From NCBI GenBank assembly GCA_030447925.1, contig JAUJNX010000002.1, forward strand, positions 124,001 through 188,000: a stretch of 64,000 nucleotides of DNA, in the 5' to 3' direction. A program made the translations under genes and the position numbers. The DNA comes from Egibacteraceae bacterium. GTDB lineage: Bacteria > Actinomycetota > Nitriliruptoria > Euzebyales > Egibacteraceae. The notes beneath the pieces were generated by a model. It made no database searches. It was not told where the DNA came from and worked only from the letters and a program-made list of their open reading frames with translations. The stretch's first letter is position 1. Every line of letters starts with the position of its first letter. Shown one piece after another: positions 1 to 9,700 of the stretch.

Positions 1-745
1 GCTCCGGCAGCTTCTTCACCTTCACCTCCTTGAGGATCAGCGTGAAGTTGACCTCGCGCCCGCTGAGCTCCGGGCCGAAGTCGGCGGCCAGCGTGTCGCG
101 GAAGCGCAGGATGGCCCCCGCGGACGCGCCGACGAGCTCGCGGTCCATGGCCCGGTCGCTCACCGCGGGGTCGGTGACCTCGTAGAGGGTGTCCTCCTGG
201 GTGACCTCGTCGATCGCCTTGCCGTTCCACTCCCCGCGCAGGGTGAGAAGCGCCAGGTCGCCGGGGCGGGCGGGGCGCGACACGGTCTCGACGTCGGCGA
301 AGCGCTCCCGCAGCGCGTCGAGCTGCTCGGCGAGCTCCTCGTCGGTGACCTCCCACTCGGGGAACTCGACCTCCAGGCCGGCGTAGTCGGGGACCTCGAA
401 GTCCGGCCGCACCTCGACGGTGGCGGTGAACTCCGCGTCCTGGCCGTCGGCGAAGGTCGCGACGTCGAACTCCGGCGCGCTGACCACGGCCAGGTCGGTC
501 GTCTCCAGCGCCTCGGTGTAGAAGACCGGCAGGGCGTCGCGGACGGCCTCCTGGAGGACGGCGTCGCGGCCCAGGCGGCTCTCCAGCACGCGGCGCGGGA
601 CGCGGCCGGGGCGGAAGCCGGGGATCTTGACCTGCGCGGCCAGCTCGCGGGCGGCCTCGTCGATCGCGGCGTCCACGCGCGCGGCCTCCACGCTGACCGA
701 CAGCTTCACGGTGGTGTCGTCGACGCGCTCGACGGTGGTCTTCAC
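1..745 (-). CDS. tig: Trigger factor, 5' part (C-terminus off the window)
   Basis: Ribosome-associated chaperone and peptidyl-prolyl isomerase that binds nascent chains at the exit tunnel. The visible 248 residues open with the ribosome-binding domain, whose signature loop GFRPGRVP is at residues 43-50, and run into the FKBP-type isomerase domain from about residue 150. The C-terminal chaperone arms lie beyond base 1. The start is GTG at 745; GGAG five bases upstream is a good ribosome-binding site. A hexamer TACGCT on the minus strand at 787-792 could be the -10 box. The family is usually about 430-480 residues, so a little over half is seen. No neighbour in the window is functionally linked to it. 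Confidence 0.93.
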   Translation of the reverse strand, partial: MKTTVERVDDTTVKLSVSVEAARVDAAIDEAARELAAQVKIPGFRPGRVPRRVLESRLGRDAVLQEAVRDALPVFYTEALETTDLAVVSAPEFDVATFADGQDAEFTATVEVRPDFEVPDYAGLEVEFPEWEVTDEELAEQLDALRERFADVETVSRPARPGDLALLTLRGEWNGKAIDEVTQEDTLYEVTDPAVSDRAMDRELVGASAGAILRFRDTLAADFGPELSGREVNFTLILKEVKVKKLPE

Positions 746-925
746 GTGTGCTCCGTAGAGGGAGATGGGGTGGGGGTGCGCCTTCGAGCGTATCGGGCGC
801 GGGGAGAGGGTAGCCGCAGGGCGGGGGTCACAGGTCCAGCACAGGGGGAACCGGTGGCGGACGCCGCGAGTCAGGGCACCAGCCAGGACACGACCCGGGT
901 CGACCACGTCGGCCTGCTCGAGGGG

Positions 926-1408
926 ATGCGGCGGGCAGCGTCGCCGCGGTCAGGGGCCACCCCATCCATCCGATGCTCATCCCGCTGCCGATCGGCTTCC
1001 TGGTCGCGGGGCTGGCGGCCGACGTCGCGTACTGGCTGGGCGGCGACGCCTTCTTCGCCCGCGCCGCGGTCCTGCTGATCGCCGGCGGGGTGCTCGCCGG
1101 GCTGGTCGCGCCGCGCCCGGCATGGTCGACTGGTTCGCGATCCGGCGCGCCCGCACGAGCCGGGTCGGGCAGGTCCACGCGCTGGGCAACGCGGTCCTGC
1201 TGACCGTCGCGGGGGCGAACTGGATCCTGCGCACCGTCGCGGAGAGCGCCGAGGCGGCGGTGCTGCCCTGGGGCCTGGCGCTGTCGCTGCTCAGCGGTGC
1301 GCTGCTGCTGGTCACGGGGTGGGCGGGGGCGAGATGTCCTACCGTCACCTGATCGGGGTGACGCCGGTGCAGGCCGCGCGCCGGCCGCACGCCGCGCGCC
1401 TGGAGTAG
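926..1408 (+). pseudogene. DUF2231 membrane protein, broken reading frame
   Basis: Pieces in successive frames together give a DUF2231-type small membrane protein: GHPIHPMLIPLPIGF from about 955 (the family's conserved N-terminal HP..HP motif), then PGMVDWFAIRRARTSRVGQ near 1115-1175, then GEMSYRHLIGV near 1330-1360, ending at a TAG at 1406-1408. Moving from one piece to the next needs a missing base near 1105-1120 and another in the G run near 1325-1332. The start is also unclear: the ATG at 926 is in a third frame, so another slip near 935-945 is likely. Either a decayed gene or a real gene with sequencing errors. Function of the family is unknown; the order of helices resembles membrane proteins near cytochromes. 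Confidence 0.6.
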
Positions 1409-1411
1409 CCG

Positions 1412-1933
1412 TCAGGGCCGGCGGCCGCCGGGAGGGTCGGCGAGCCGCCGGTAGCGGGCGCGGAACCACACGAGCGGGTCGAGGTCGCCGACGTCGACCC
1501 GCTCCACCGTGCCGCGGACCAGCAGCGCGTAGCCCGCCGGGGCGGCGTCCTGGAGGCGGCAGGCCAGGCGCGTCACCACGCCGTCCAGGAGCGGCCCGTG
1601 CGGGGACGGCGTCGTGGCGATGCCGGCGAACGGCCCGCCCGGTGCGGGGACGCGCCAGGCGAAGCGGTCGGCGAGGGCGCGCTCACCCTGGCCGAGCACG
1701 TGCACGACGAAGGCGCCGGTCGCCTCGACCTGGTCCCACAGATCCGTGAGGTCGCCGACCAGGCCGAGGACCAGGGCGGGATCACCCTCGGCGACGAGGG
1801 CCGAGGACACGGTCAGCCCGGCGCGGTCGCGCCCCTCCCCCGCCGTCCACAAGGTGACGGGGGCCGCGAGGCGCCCGCGCACCCGGCGGATCGGGTCCCG
1901 CGCCTCCGGCGGGTCGGCGAAGGGGTCGCTCAC
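1412..1933 (-). CDS. Flavin reductase-like (FMN-binding split barrel) protein
   Basis: 173 residues, GTG start. The central region (about residues 20-160) has the pattern of flavin reductase-like domains: a beta-rich core with AAPVTLWTAG near the start, GLTVSSALVAEGDPALVLGL in the FMN-binding part, and FVVHVLGQGERALADRFAW. Such proteins bind FMN and either reduce free flavin with NAD(P)H for a partner oxygenase or act as small flavoproteins of unknown substrate. No oxygenase is adjacent, so the role is open. It ends four bases from the broken DUF2231 gene, which runs toward it. Upstream lies a G-rich hexamer repeat instead of an obvious promoter. Confidence 0.7.
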   Translation of the reverse strand: MSDPFADPPEARDPIRRVRGRLAAPVTLWTAGEGRDRAGLTVSSALVAEGDPALVLGLVGDLTDLWDQVEATGAFVVHVLGQGERALADRFAWRVPAPGGPFAGIATTPSPHGPLLDGVVTRLACRLQDAAPAGYALLVRGTVERVDVGDLDPLVWFRARYRRLADPPGGRRP

Positions 1934-1955
1934 GCGGCGGGCCGGGCAGCGCGCG

Positions 1956-1991
1956 TCGGGGTCGGGGTCGGGGTCCGGGTCGGGGTCGGGG
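1956..1991. repeat. Short tandem hexamer repeat (TCGGGG, six units)
   Basis: Six consecutive hexamers, five TCGGGG and one TCCGGG variant as the fourth unit, in the divergent space between the flavin reductase-like gene and the aldo/keto reductase. The runs of four G on the plus strand could form a G-quadruplex. It sits where promoters of both genes would be expected. Confidence 0.75.
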
Positions 1992-2070
1992 GCCGCCGGG
2001 GTCCTGGGGGTAGTGTCGCCACGTCGGCATTCTGCGCCGCAGCGGGCGCGAGCAGGGAGGTGGACGGCGG

Positions 2071-3024
2071 ATGCAGCAGCGGCGGCTGGGGTCGAGCGGG
2101 CTGGAGGCGGGTGCGGTCGGCCTCGGGTGCATGGGCATGTCGTGGGCGTACGGGGCCGACGAGCGCGACGACGACGCCTCGATCGCGGTGATCCGCCGGG
2201 CCGTCGAGCTGGGCGTGACGCTCATCGACACCGCCGACGTCTACGGGCCGTTCACCAACGAGGAGCTGGTGGGGCGGGCGTTGCGCGGGCTCCGCGACGA
2301 CATCGTGCTGGCGACCAAGTGCGGCCTGGTCGTCGAGGACGTGGCGACCTACCGCATCGGCCGGGACGGTCGCCCCGAGCACGTGCGCTCCGCCGTCGAG
2401 GCGTCGCTGCGGCGGCTGGGGACCGACGTCATCGACCTGTACCAGCTGCACCGCGTCGACCCGGCGGTGCCGCTGGAGGAGACGTGGGGCGCGATGGCGG
2501 AGCTGGTCCTGGCGGGGTCGGTGCGGGCGATCGGGCTGTCGGAGGTCGGCGTCGCGGAGCTGGCGCGCGCCCAGGCCGTGCACCCCGTCGCGAGCGTCCA
2601 GTCGGAGCTGTCGCTGTGGACGCGGGACCCGCTCGCGGAGGTCCTGCCCTGGTGCGAGGCGAACGACGCCGCGTTCATCCCGTTCTCGCCGCTGGGCCGC
2701 GGGTACCTGACCGGCGCGGTGACCGCGGGCTCGTTCGACGACGCCGACTTCCGCGCCCGCAACCCCCGCTTCACTCCGGAGGCGCTGGCCGCCAACCTCG
2801 GCATCGTCGAGCAGGTGCGCGCCGTCGCCGCCCGCCACGACGCCACGCCCGCCCAGGTGGCCATCGCCTGGACCCTGGCGCAGGGCCCCCAGGTGCTCCC
2901 CATCCCCGGGACGAAGAAGCAGCGCTACCTCGAGGAGAACGCGGCCGCCGCCGCCCTCACCCTGACCCCCCAGGACCTCACCGACCTCGACGCCCTCCCC
3001 ACCCCCGTCGGCACCCGCTACTGA
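2071..3024 (+). CDS. Aldo/keto reductase
   Basis: 317 residues, full length for the family. NADPH-dependent oxidoreductase with a TIM-barrel fold acting on aldehydes or ketones; the substrate cannot be told. The catalytic tetrad is visible: D53 and Y58 in LIDTADVYG, K83 in LATKCG and H127 in LYQLHRVD. The cofactor-binding C-terminal part includes PIPGTKKQRYLEEN. It most resembles the AKR13/YajO-like group. ATG start with GGGAGGTGG upstream. Its end overlaps by seven bases the end of the lipoprotein gene on the other strand, so the two are convergent. Confidence 0.9.
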   Translation: MQQRRLGSSGLEAGAVGLGCMGMSWAYGADERDDDASIAVIRRAVELGVTLIDTADVYGPFTNEELVGRALRGLRDDIVLATKCGLVVEDVATYRIGRDGRPEHVRSAVEASLRRLGTDVIDLYQLHRVDPAVPLEETWGAMAELVLAGSVRAIGLSEVGVAELARAQAVHPVASVQSELSLWTRDPLAEVLPWCEANDAAFIPFSPLGRGYLTGAVTAGSFDDADFRARNPRFTPEALAANLGIVEQVRAVAARHDATPAQVAIAWTLAQGPQVLPIPGTKKQRYLEENAAAAALTLTPQDLTDLDALPTPVGTRY

Positions 3025-3617
3025 CCCTGGGGGCCCGCGGCCCTGCGTCCTACGCTCTCACACGACAGATCCTCCTCCGGCGACCGCAGGAACCCGGTCA
3101 TCTGCCACGGCGTCGGGTTCCCCCCCGCGCGATCACCCTGGAGCCGCAGCACGAACTGCGCCGGCCGGCTGCCCACCGTGGCCTCGTTGCGCAGGAAGAC
3201 GGAGAAATCCGCCTCCCCCTCGACGACAAGGCAGTTCTCCCGCACCTCCAGGAGGCGGGTGGCCCGGTACGGCTGCCCCTCCGGCTCGGCGATGATCTGC
3301 TCCACCCCGCCGTTCTGCTCAAGGCTCACGATCCGGTTCTCGGCCCCCTCCTCGCCGAACACCGCCGCGAGGTCGCCCCGCAACTGGTCATCGAGCGCCA
3401 CCCGCCGCGCCGCGCCCCCCCACGCCTCGACTTCCGCCCGGCCCAGCGCGGCCGCCACCGCATCGGCGTACCCCACGTCGACCCCTGAAGCCGGTGGTTC
3501 ATAGCCATTCTCGGCAGGGTTCACATCTGCCTCCCCGTGTCCGGTGCAGCCGAGCAACACCGACGCGATGCCGATCGATAGGGCGACCACCAGGGGTCGA
3601 GGAAGGCGCTCATTCAT
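3018..3617 (-). CDS. Hypothetical lipoprotein, last gene of the type VII-like cluster
   Basis: 199 residues starting at ATG 3617, whose ATGA overlaps the stop of the upstream 704-residue gene, so translation is probably coupled. The N-terminus is a lipoprotein signal: basic start, hydrophobic stretch and lipobox VLLGC with the acylated Cys at about residue 24. The mature part has no family I recognise; it is acidic with a few Cys and contains LEVRENCLVVEGEADFSVFL. Co-transcription with WXG-type genes suggests a membrane-anchored accessory to, or a partner of, the secreted 704-residue protein; that is inference. An in-frame ATG ten codons upstream would add residues before the signal and is less likely. 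Confidence 0.7.
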   Translation of the reverse strand: MNERLPRPLVVALSIGIASVLLGCTGHGEADVNPAENGYEPPASGVDVGYADAVAAALGRAEVEAWGGAARRVALDDQLRGDLAAVFGEEGAENRIVSLEQNGGVEQIIAEPEGQPYRATRLLEVRENCLVVEGEADFSVFLRNEATVGSRPAQFVLRLQGDRAGGNPTPWQMTGFLRSPEEDLSCESVGRRAAGPQGQ

Positions 3618-5724
3618 ACGTGGGCTGCCAATCGAACGCGCCGCCACCTGCAGCGGTTGGATAGGGGATGACGCTTGCCGTCATGGTGTTGCCATGGCGG
3701 ATCAACCAGTAGTCGGCGGTCGAGAGGGGAGGGTCCGATCCTGCGTGGGCCTCGACCCAGGCCAGGGCGTTCTGGTCGAGCCAGGCTTCGAGTCCGTCCC
3801 ATTCGGCCAGCGGGACGGCCACGGTGTCCGGCCGGTCGTCCTGCCAAGGGGCGTACCACGGTGCCTCCACCACCCGCTCGTTGGTGAGCGTCGCGGGCAG
3901 CGGGACGGGCAGGAGTGCCCGTCGCTGGTCGTGGGGGAGTCCGTCGAGCGACTGGAGCAGCAACGACGTGGTCTGGCGCTGGAGGCGGGCGTTCCACTCC
4001 TCCCGGAGTTGCTCGGGGTTCTCCGGCCCTGTGGCGCGCAGGTAGGTGTCGAACGCGGCACTCGGGACCTTCGCCCCGCGGCTGATCGCCTCGCCCGCGA
4101 GGAAGCCCGCAGGACCGCCGGGCACTCGCACCAGCAACGTCGTGGCGACCTCCACGCCGTTCTCGAACGTCTGCGGCAGCTGCAGCAGGAGCCAGTTGCG
4201 GCGCTGCCAATCGACGCCGGACTCCTGCAGGGCATCGTCGGTCAGGCGATAGATGCCGCGGAGATCGGCAGCCCTCGAGCCGAAGTCGGTGACACCGCCG
4301 TCGTGAATCGCGGCGGCCTGCGGGGCCAGGGTGACCAGTGTCCAGTCGCTGTAGACGCCCTCGAAGGCTGTCAACCCCTCGTCCTGTCCGACCACGGCGG
4401 CCAGGTAGTCGCGCAGGACGGTCGCCTGTCGGTCGTGGTCACCCTCGAGCCGGAGGAGCAGGTGGCTGTCCCCGTCCTTGGGGCCGTTCGCGATCCCGGC
4501 GACGTCGGGCATGTGGGGGGCGAGGAGGCGGGCGAGGGAGTCGGAGCCGGGGGCGGGGATGGCGTCGAGGGCGGCGACCTGGGTGATGACGTGGGAGAGG
4601 GCGGCGCCCCACTCGGGGTGGGTGCGGGCGGCGGCCTCCAGGTCGGCGGTCCAGCCCTGCTCGTGGGGGTGGACGAGGAGGCCCTGCTCCAGGATGGTGC
4701 CGGCGCGGTCGGACTGGCCGAGGTCGCCGTGCTCGTACTCCTCGAGGAGCCGGTCGATCGCCGCGTGGTGGGTCAGGGCGCGGTAGGCGATCTCGGGCGA
4801 GCCCTCCAGACCGCGGAGCGCCTCCTCGCGGAGCAGCGCGACGCGGTCCAGGGCCTCGGGGTGCATGGGGTCGGCGGTGCCGGGGATCCATGCGCCGAAG
4901 GCGTCGGTGAGGACGCGCTGCGCGGCGGGCCAGGTCGCGTAGCCCAGCGGGATGGACCACAGCGCACCCTGCACCGCCGGGTTCCCGAGCGCCGGGACGT
5001 CGACCTCCATCAGCAGCGCGCCCGCCGCGGCGCGGGGCAGCACGCCATCCGCCGAGGCCAGGGCGTCCAGCAGGCCGGCGTCGACGCGGTGGGAGCGGGC
5101 CGCGGTGGTGAACGCGGCCGCGACCGGCAGGAGCAGGTCCGCGCGCACGTCGCGGGCCATCCAGTCCTCGCTGGGGTCCTGCGCCTTGGCCAGCTGGGTC
5201 TGGACGATCACCTCCAGCAGCGCGAGCGTCCGGGCCGACCCCAGGGTCGCGAGGAAGGCCCCAGCGACCTGCGGGTCGTGGGCGTGGCGCGACAGCGTCG
5301 CGAGGGCCGCGGCCAGCCCGGGGTAGGCCGCGGCGAGGGCGTCGGGGTCGCCGGACGGGACGCCCAGGGGTCCCAGCGGCAGGCCGTCGCGGACGCGCTG
5401 CGCGATGGTGCGGCCCAGGAGGGCCAGGCCGGCGGGCCGGGAGACGGGCAGGTCGCCGGCCAGCAGCCCGCCGGGGCCGGCGAACGCGCCGTCGATCAGC
5501 ACCATCAGGTCGATGCGCCAGCGCAGGTCCCGCTCCGCGTCGACCGCCCAGGTCGCCAGCCCGGACAGGACGCGCTCCATCGCGAGCGCGTCCTCGTCGG
5601 CCTCCCCCAGCTGCGCGGTCAGATCGGCGCGCAGGTCCCCCGCCGCTGTCCCCGCGGCCGCGATCGCGGCAGCGAGCCCCTCGGCCAGGCCGGGGTGCAG
5701 CGCGATCGGTTCCGTACCGCTCAT
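3610..5724 (-). CDS. Large hypothetical protein (704 aa) of the type VII-like cluster
   Basis: No transmembrane segment or signal peptide. The first 120 residues are alanine-rich helices (AAAIAAAGTAAGDLRADL, then DLRWRIDLMVLIDGAF) of the kind found at the N-terminus of long ESX-associated proteins. The middle is mostly helical. A stretch around residues 360-420 (GWTADLEAAARTHPEWGAAL, then SLARLLAPHMPDVAGIAN) resembles DUF6571-type proteins of Actinobacteria, a weak match made by eye. The last 150 residues contain several Trp-rich segments (YAPWQDDRPDTVAVPLAEW). It is the third gene of a four-gene transcript after two WXG-type proteins, and its stop overlaps the lipoprotein start. Candidate substrate or large partner of the secretion system; no enzymatic motif seen. 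Confidence 0.72.
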   Translation of the reverse strand: MSGTEPIALHPGLAEGLAAAIAAAGTAAGDLRADLTAQLGEADEDALAMERVLSGLATWAVDAERDLRWRIDLMVLIDGAFAGPGGLLAGDLPVSRPAGLALLGRTIAQRVRDGLPLGPLGVPSGDPDALAAAYPGLAAALATLSRHAHDPQVAGAFLATLGSARTLALLEVIVQTQLAKAQDPSEDWMARDVRADLLLPVAAAFTTAARSHRVDAGLLDALASADGVLPRAAAGALLMEVDVPALGNPAVQGALWSIPLGYATWPAAQRVLTDAFGAWIPGTADPMHPEALDRVALLREEALRGLEGSPEIAYRALTHHAAIDRLLEEYEHGDLGQSDRAGTILEQGLLVHPHEQGWTADLEAAARTHPEWGAALSHVITQVAALDAIPAPGSDSLARLLAPHMPDVAGIANGPKDGDSHLLLRLEGDHDRQATVLRDYLAAVVGQDEGLTAFEGVYSDWTLVTLAPQAAAIHDGGVTDFGSRAADLRGIYRLTDDALQESGVDWQRRNWLLLQLPQTFENGVEVATTLLVRVPGGPAGFLAGEAISRGAKVPSAAFDTYLRATGPENPEQLREEWNARLQRQTTSLLLQSLDGLPHDQRRALLPVPLPATLTNERVVEAPWYAPWQDDRPDTVAVPLAEWDGLEAWLDQNALAWVEAHAGSDPPLSTADYWLIRHGNTMTASVIPYPTAAGGGAFDWQPTYE

Positions 5725-5734
5725 CCCCGTCCCT

Positions 5735-6109
5735 CTAGATCGGCACCGCCCGACCGCCGGCCGGCGCCCGGCGCTCGGCAGCCTCCTGGTCCTGGCGCCG
5801 CCCGGCCTCGGCGATCAGTCCGTCGGCCCGCTCGTCCAGTGCGCGCGCCCGCGACCGGATCCGGTCGCAGGCGTCCTCCACGTCGGCCCGGGCGGAGGCC
5901 AGCCGACCCTGGTGGTCGGCCAGCTGCTCCGCGCAGCGCCGCTCCGACGCCCCCCGCCAGGTCTGCGGCCCGAACATGGCCGCCGCACCGTCCAGGAGCG
6001 GGTCGATGTCCAGCGACAGGGCCTGCGCCCGCCGGGCGACGTCGCGCAGCCGGTCGGCCTCGGCGGACGCCGCCGCCGCGTCGGCGCGGAGTCCGGCCGC
6101 CGTGCTCAC
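5735..6109 (-). CDS. Small WXG-type helical protein
   Basis: 124 residues from a GTG at 6109 whose first bases overlap the TGA of the preceding gene (GTGTGAG). The protein is almost all helix: an alanine-rich helix at residues 1-37, a turn with W51-R52-G53, and a second long charged helix at about 55-110. This helix-WXG-helix hairpin, near 100 residues, is the WXG100/ESAT-6 fold. The C-terminal tail is basic and proline-containing. It ends ten bases before the 704-residue gene. Together with the longer WXG protein upstream it could form the usual heterodimer exported by an EccC-type ATPase. I see no classical YxxxD/E export signal at the C-terminus. Confidence 0.72.
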   Translation of the reverse strand: MSTAAGLRADAAAASAEADRLRDVARRAQALSLDIDPLLDGAAAMFGPQTWRGASERRCAEQLADHQGRLASARADVEDACDRIRSRARALDERADGLIAEAGRRQDQEAAERRAPAGGRAVPI

Positions 6110-6609
6110 ACGGACTTCACCCCATAGGTGCTGTCGACCTCCGCCAGCCGGTCCGCGTGCTGGGCCACACCGCGCCCGGCGGTGGCCTGGTTCTCCTGGT
6201 AGCGCGTCAGGTAGCTGCGGTACTCGGAGTCCACCGCGCTGATGAAGTCCTGCGCCTGGCGCTCCATGGCGGCGCGGAACTCCTGCACCGCGGTCTCCGC
6301 CCGGCCCAGGAAGCCGTTGATGTCCGATGACAGCTGGTCGTCGATCCCCAGCGCCTCGACCTGCGCGGCGCCGGTCCAGCTCGTGCCCTGCAGGGTGGAC
6401 GTCGATAGCCCCACCGACTGGACCAGGGTCTCCTGGCACTGGGTGAAGAACTGCTGGAAGATCGTCGTGCACTGCTCGATCTCCCCGCCCATCTGGTTGG
6501 ACGCGGTGCTCGCCTGCTCCGAGGTCGTGACCGCCTGGTCCGCGGTCTGGATCATCGTCTGCGACGTGCTGTGCGCGTCGCCCACGGCGATCGAGATGAA
6601 GTCCGCCAC
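6106..6609 (-). CDS. WXG100-family-like protein, first gene of the cluster
   Basis: 167 residues, longer than the usual 100. A first helical half rich in Thr, Ser and Gln (residues 1-70), then SWTG with W78-T79-G80, then a long amphipathic helix (about 95-150) containing FRAAMERQAQDF. A possible export motif is Y-x-x-x-L/E like: YRSYLTRYQENQ near residue 130-142. Low alanine bias compared with the neighbours supports a folded secreted protein. It heads the transcript and has a good promoter 55 bases upstream. Family knowledge: such proteins are secreted as dimers by type VII systems. That this one is secreted is inferred from the nearby ATPase. Confidence 0.75.
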   Translation of the reverse strand: MADFISIAVGDAHSTSQTMIQTADQAVTTSEQASTASNQMGGEIEQCTTIFQQFFTQCQETLVQSVGLSTSTLQGTSWTGAAQVEALGIDDQLSSDINGFLGRAETAVQEFRAAMERQAQDFISAVDSEYRSYLTRYQENQATAGRGVAQHADRLAEVDSTYGVKSV

Positions 6610-6663
6610 GCCCGCTCCTGTTGTCCGAACCGTCGCGGCCCCCGCCGCGAACCCGACGCCGGG

Positions 6664-6693
6664 ACTCTACGAACAGGAGGACCACCACGTCAA
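6664..6693 (-). promoter_or_regulatory. Sigma-70-like promoter of the WXG operon
   Basis: On the minus strand TTGACG (6688-6693) is followed after 18 bases by TAGAGT (6664-6669). It lies 55 bases ahead of the ATG at 6609 and behind the EccC gene, so the four-gene run from 6609 to 3018 can be transcribed separately from the ATPase. This is the best matching promoter in the window. Confidence 0.6.
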
Positions 6694-6736
6694 ACAGCAT
6701 GGCATGGAACGTCATGAAAGCTACCGTCTGTGGATC

Positions 6737-9700
6737 CTACGACTGCGCGCGGTGGACGGGGGGCAACGCGACCTGGACGAGCGCCGCCTCGCCCGCCGCG
6801 ACCAGGAAGCCGCGCCCGGGCACCAGCGGCGCGCCGACCCGTCGCGGGAGGCGCACCGACAGCAGGTCACCGTCCCCGGGCAGCGCGGGCTGGAGGAGCA
6901 CACCGGTCCGCGACTGGCGGACCTGCCGGGTCCAGTGGCCGTAGCCGGAGCGCAGGTCGTCGGTCCGGCCGGCGGCGACCAGGTGCAGGCCCGGCCGCCG
7001 CGCCCGCGCGAGCGCCGCGAGCAGCCCGTCGCGGTCCTCGGCCAGCGGGGCGTCGTCGACCAGGACCCACCAGCGCCGCGGGTCGGTCGCCGCGGCGGCC
7101 AGGACCTCGCGCAGGAAGGCGGGCGCGCCCGCGGCGTCCAGGACGCCGGGATCGGCGCGCAGCGGGGAGCGCTCGTCGGCGACGGCGACGACGAGGGCGT
7201 CGGGGTCGGCCCGCCTCACCAGGGCCGCCAGCAGCGCGAGCAGGCTGCTCTTGCCGCTGCGCGGCGGGCCGGCCACGGTGACGTGCTCGCCGTCGTGGAG
7301 CGGCAGCACGGCGGGTCCGAGGTCGTCGTCGGCGAGGCCGACGACCAGGCGGGCCGGGTCGGCGCCCAGGTCGGTCCCGGCGGGCAGGTCGCGGGCGGCG
7401 ACCGCGCCGGGCAGGCCGCGCATCGACGCGGGCGGGCGGGCGGGCGGCGGCCACCGGGACGGCTGCTCCGGCCGTGGCGCCAGGGCGAACTGGACGACCC
7501 GCCCGTCCGCCGCGACGGCGCGCCCCGGCACGAAGGCGGGCAGCTGCCGCGGCCGGAGCCCGACCGCGGAGAAGTCGGCCGGGTCGGCGAGCCGGAACAG
7601 GTAGCGCTGGCCGACCAGGGCGCCCAGCCGCAGGGGCATCGCGCCGGGGCGGTTGCCGGCGACCGCGAACAGCAGCCGCGCCTCGGGCCCGTCGGCGAAC
7701 ACCCGCCGGAACGCGTCGCCGGTCTCCAGGTGCTCGACCTGGTCGAGCTCGGCCAGCAGCGACTCGATCCCGTCCACCAGGGTCACCACCAGCGGTTCCC
7801 GCGCGAGGACGTCGGGCGCCAGCGTGCGGCGGCGGTCCAGCTCCGCCCGGAGGTGGCGGACCAGTCGGGCGCGCGCCTCGACCTCGGGAGCCCCGATCAC
7901 CGCCCCGCAGTGGGGCAGGGCGGCCAGGGCTTCCAGGCCGCGAGCCCCGAAGTCCAGCGCGTACAGGTGGCAGTCGTCGGGGCTCCAGCGCCGGGCCAGG
8001 GCGTCGGCGGTGGCCAGCAGCCCGGTCGTCGTGCCCGACCCCACCATGCCGAGCAGCGCCAGGTGGCCCTGGGCGGGGTCCCAGCCCGCAGCGACCTGGC
8101 GCTGGTGGTCGGGGTCGTCGGCCAGCGCCAGCGGCACCGGCACGCCGGCGTCCCCGAGGTCGTCGGGTCCCAGCCGGTCGGGCAGCATCGGCAGCCAGGG
8201 CCGGCGCGGAGCAGGCGAACCCCCTGCTGCCGCCCCGATGGCCGTGACCAGCCGGGACAGGTCGGTCGGTCCCTCTCCGGGCGCGTCGTCCGCGGTGCCC
8301 ACCGCCGACCCGGGCCCGAACGGGAAGGGGTCCAGCCGGACGCCCCCAGCGGCCTCCTCCGCGTCGGACCGCGCGGTCGCCAGCGCCGTCTGGACGAGCA
8401 CCACCTCGCCGTGGCCGAGCCGCACGTAGGCGCGGCCCGGCTGGTCCCTGCCGATCCTGGCGGCGTCGCGGCGGCCGACGATGTCGACGGAGTCGGTCTC
8501 GTCCTGGACCCGCAGGGCGATCCGCAGGTTGGTGTTGGCCTTGATGTTCGCGTTGACCGCACCGGACGGGCGCTGGGTCGCCAGCAGCAGGTGGACGCCG
8601 AGGCTGCGGCCGCGCTGGGCCACCCCTACCAGGGCGCCGAGGAAGTCGGGCAGCTCCGCCGCCAGGGTCGCGAACTCGTCGACGACCACCGCCAGGCGCG
8701 GCAGCGGCCCCGACGGCGCGCCCGCCCGCAGGTACGCGGGGAGGTCCTGGGCGCCGGCGTCGCGCAGGAGGCGTTCGCGGTGGGCCAGCTCCGCCTCCAG
8801 CGACCGCAGCGCGCGCTGGCCGAGGTGCTCGTCCAGGTCGGTGACCAGGCCGACGGTGTGGGGCAGGAGGGCGCAGGCGTCGAAGGCGCTGCCGCCCTTG
8901 TAGTCGACCAGCACGAACACGAGGTGCTCGGGCGGCACGGCGGCCGCCAGCCCGGCGACCAGCGAGCGGAGCAGCTCGCTCTTGCCCGACCCGGTGGTGC
9001 CGCCGACCAGGGCGTGCGGGCCGTCGTGGACCAGGTCCAGAGCGACCACGCCGTCCTCCCCCAGCCCGATGGGCGTGCGCAGCGCGGGGATGGCGGCCGC
9101 CTCGGCCCAGCGCGCGGCGATCGCGCCGGCGTCGACGTCGTCGAGACCCAGGAGGGGCAGCAGCCGCACGAGCGCGGGCAGACCCGCCCCGGGGAGCTCG
9201 AGCTCCGGGTCCTCGTAGCGGGCCAGCAGCCGGGCGCACCGCCGGGCCGTCGCCGCGGTCACCCCGCAGACCACGACGCCGTCCACCGCGGTGCCCTCCT
9301 GGGGCCGCAGCAGCCGCGCGTCGCCCAGGCTGCTGCGCAGGTCGACGACGGTGGTGACCACGGCGGGCAGCTGATCCAGGGTCTGGGCGACCACCATGCC
9401 GGCGACGGGCCCGGCCCGGCCCTGCAGCACAAGCCGCGCCGGGGCGCGCCGGCCCTCGAGCAGGGTGACGTCGTCGACCACCACCAGTCGGGTCGGGCCG
9501 GTGGGCTCCTGCGCGCCGACGCGGCGGAACCTCGGGCCGGGGACCCCGTCGTCGTCGCGGGCGGCGTCGAGCAGGTCGGCGAGCAGCGCGGCGGCGCCCT
9601 CGGTGTCACCGGCGACCAGCCGCCCGCCGCCGTCGGCGTCGCGCGCGTGGGGCAGCCACTTCGCCCAGTCCCAATCCACCGCGTGCGCGCCCGGCGCGAG

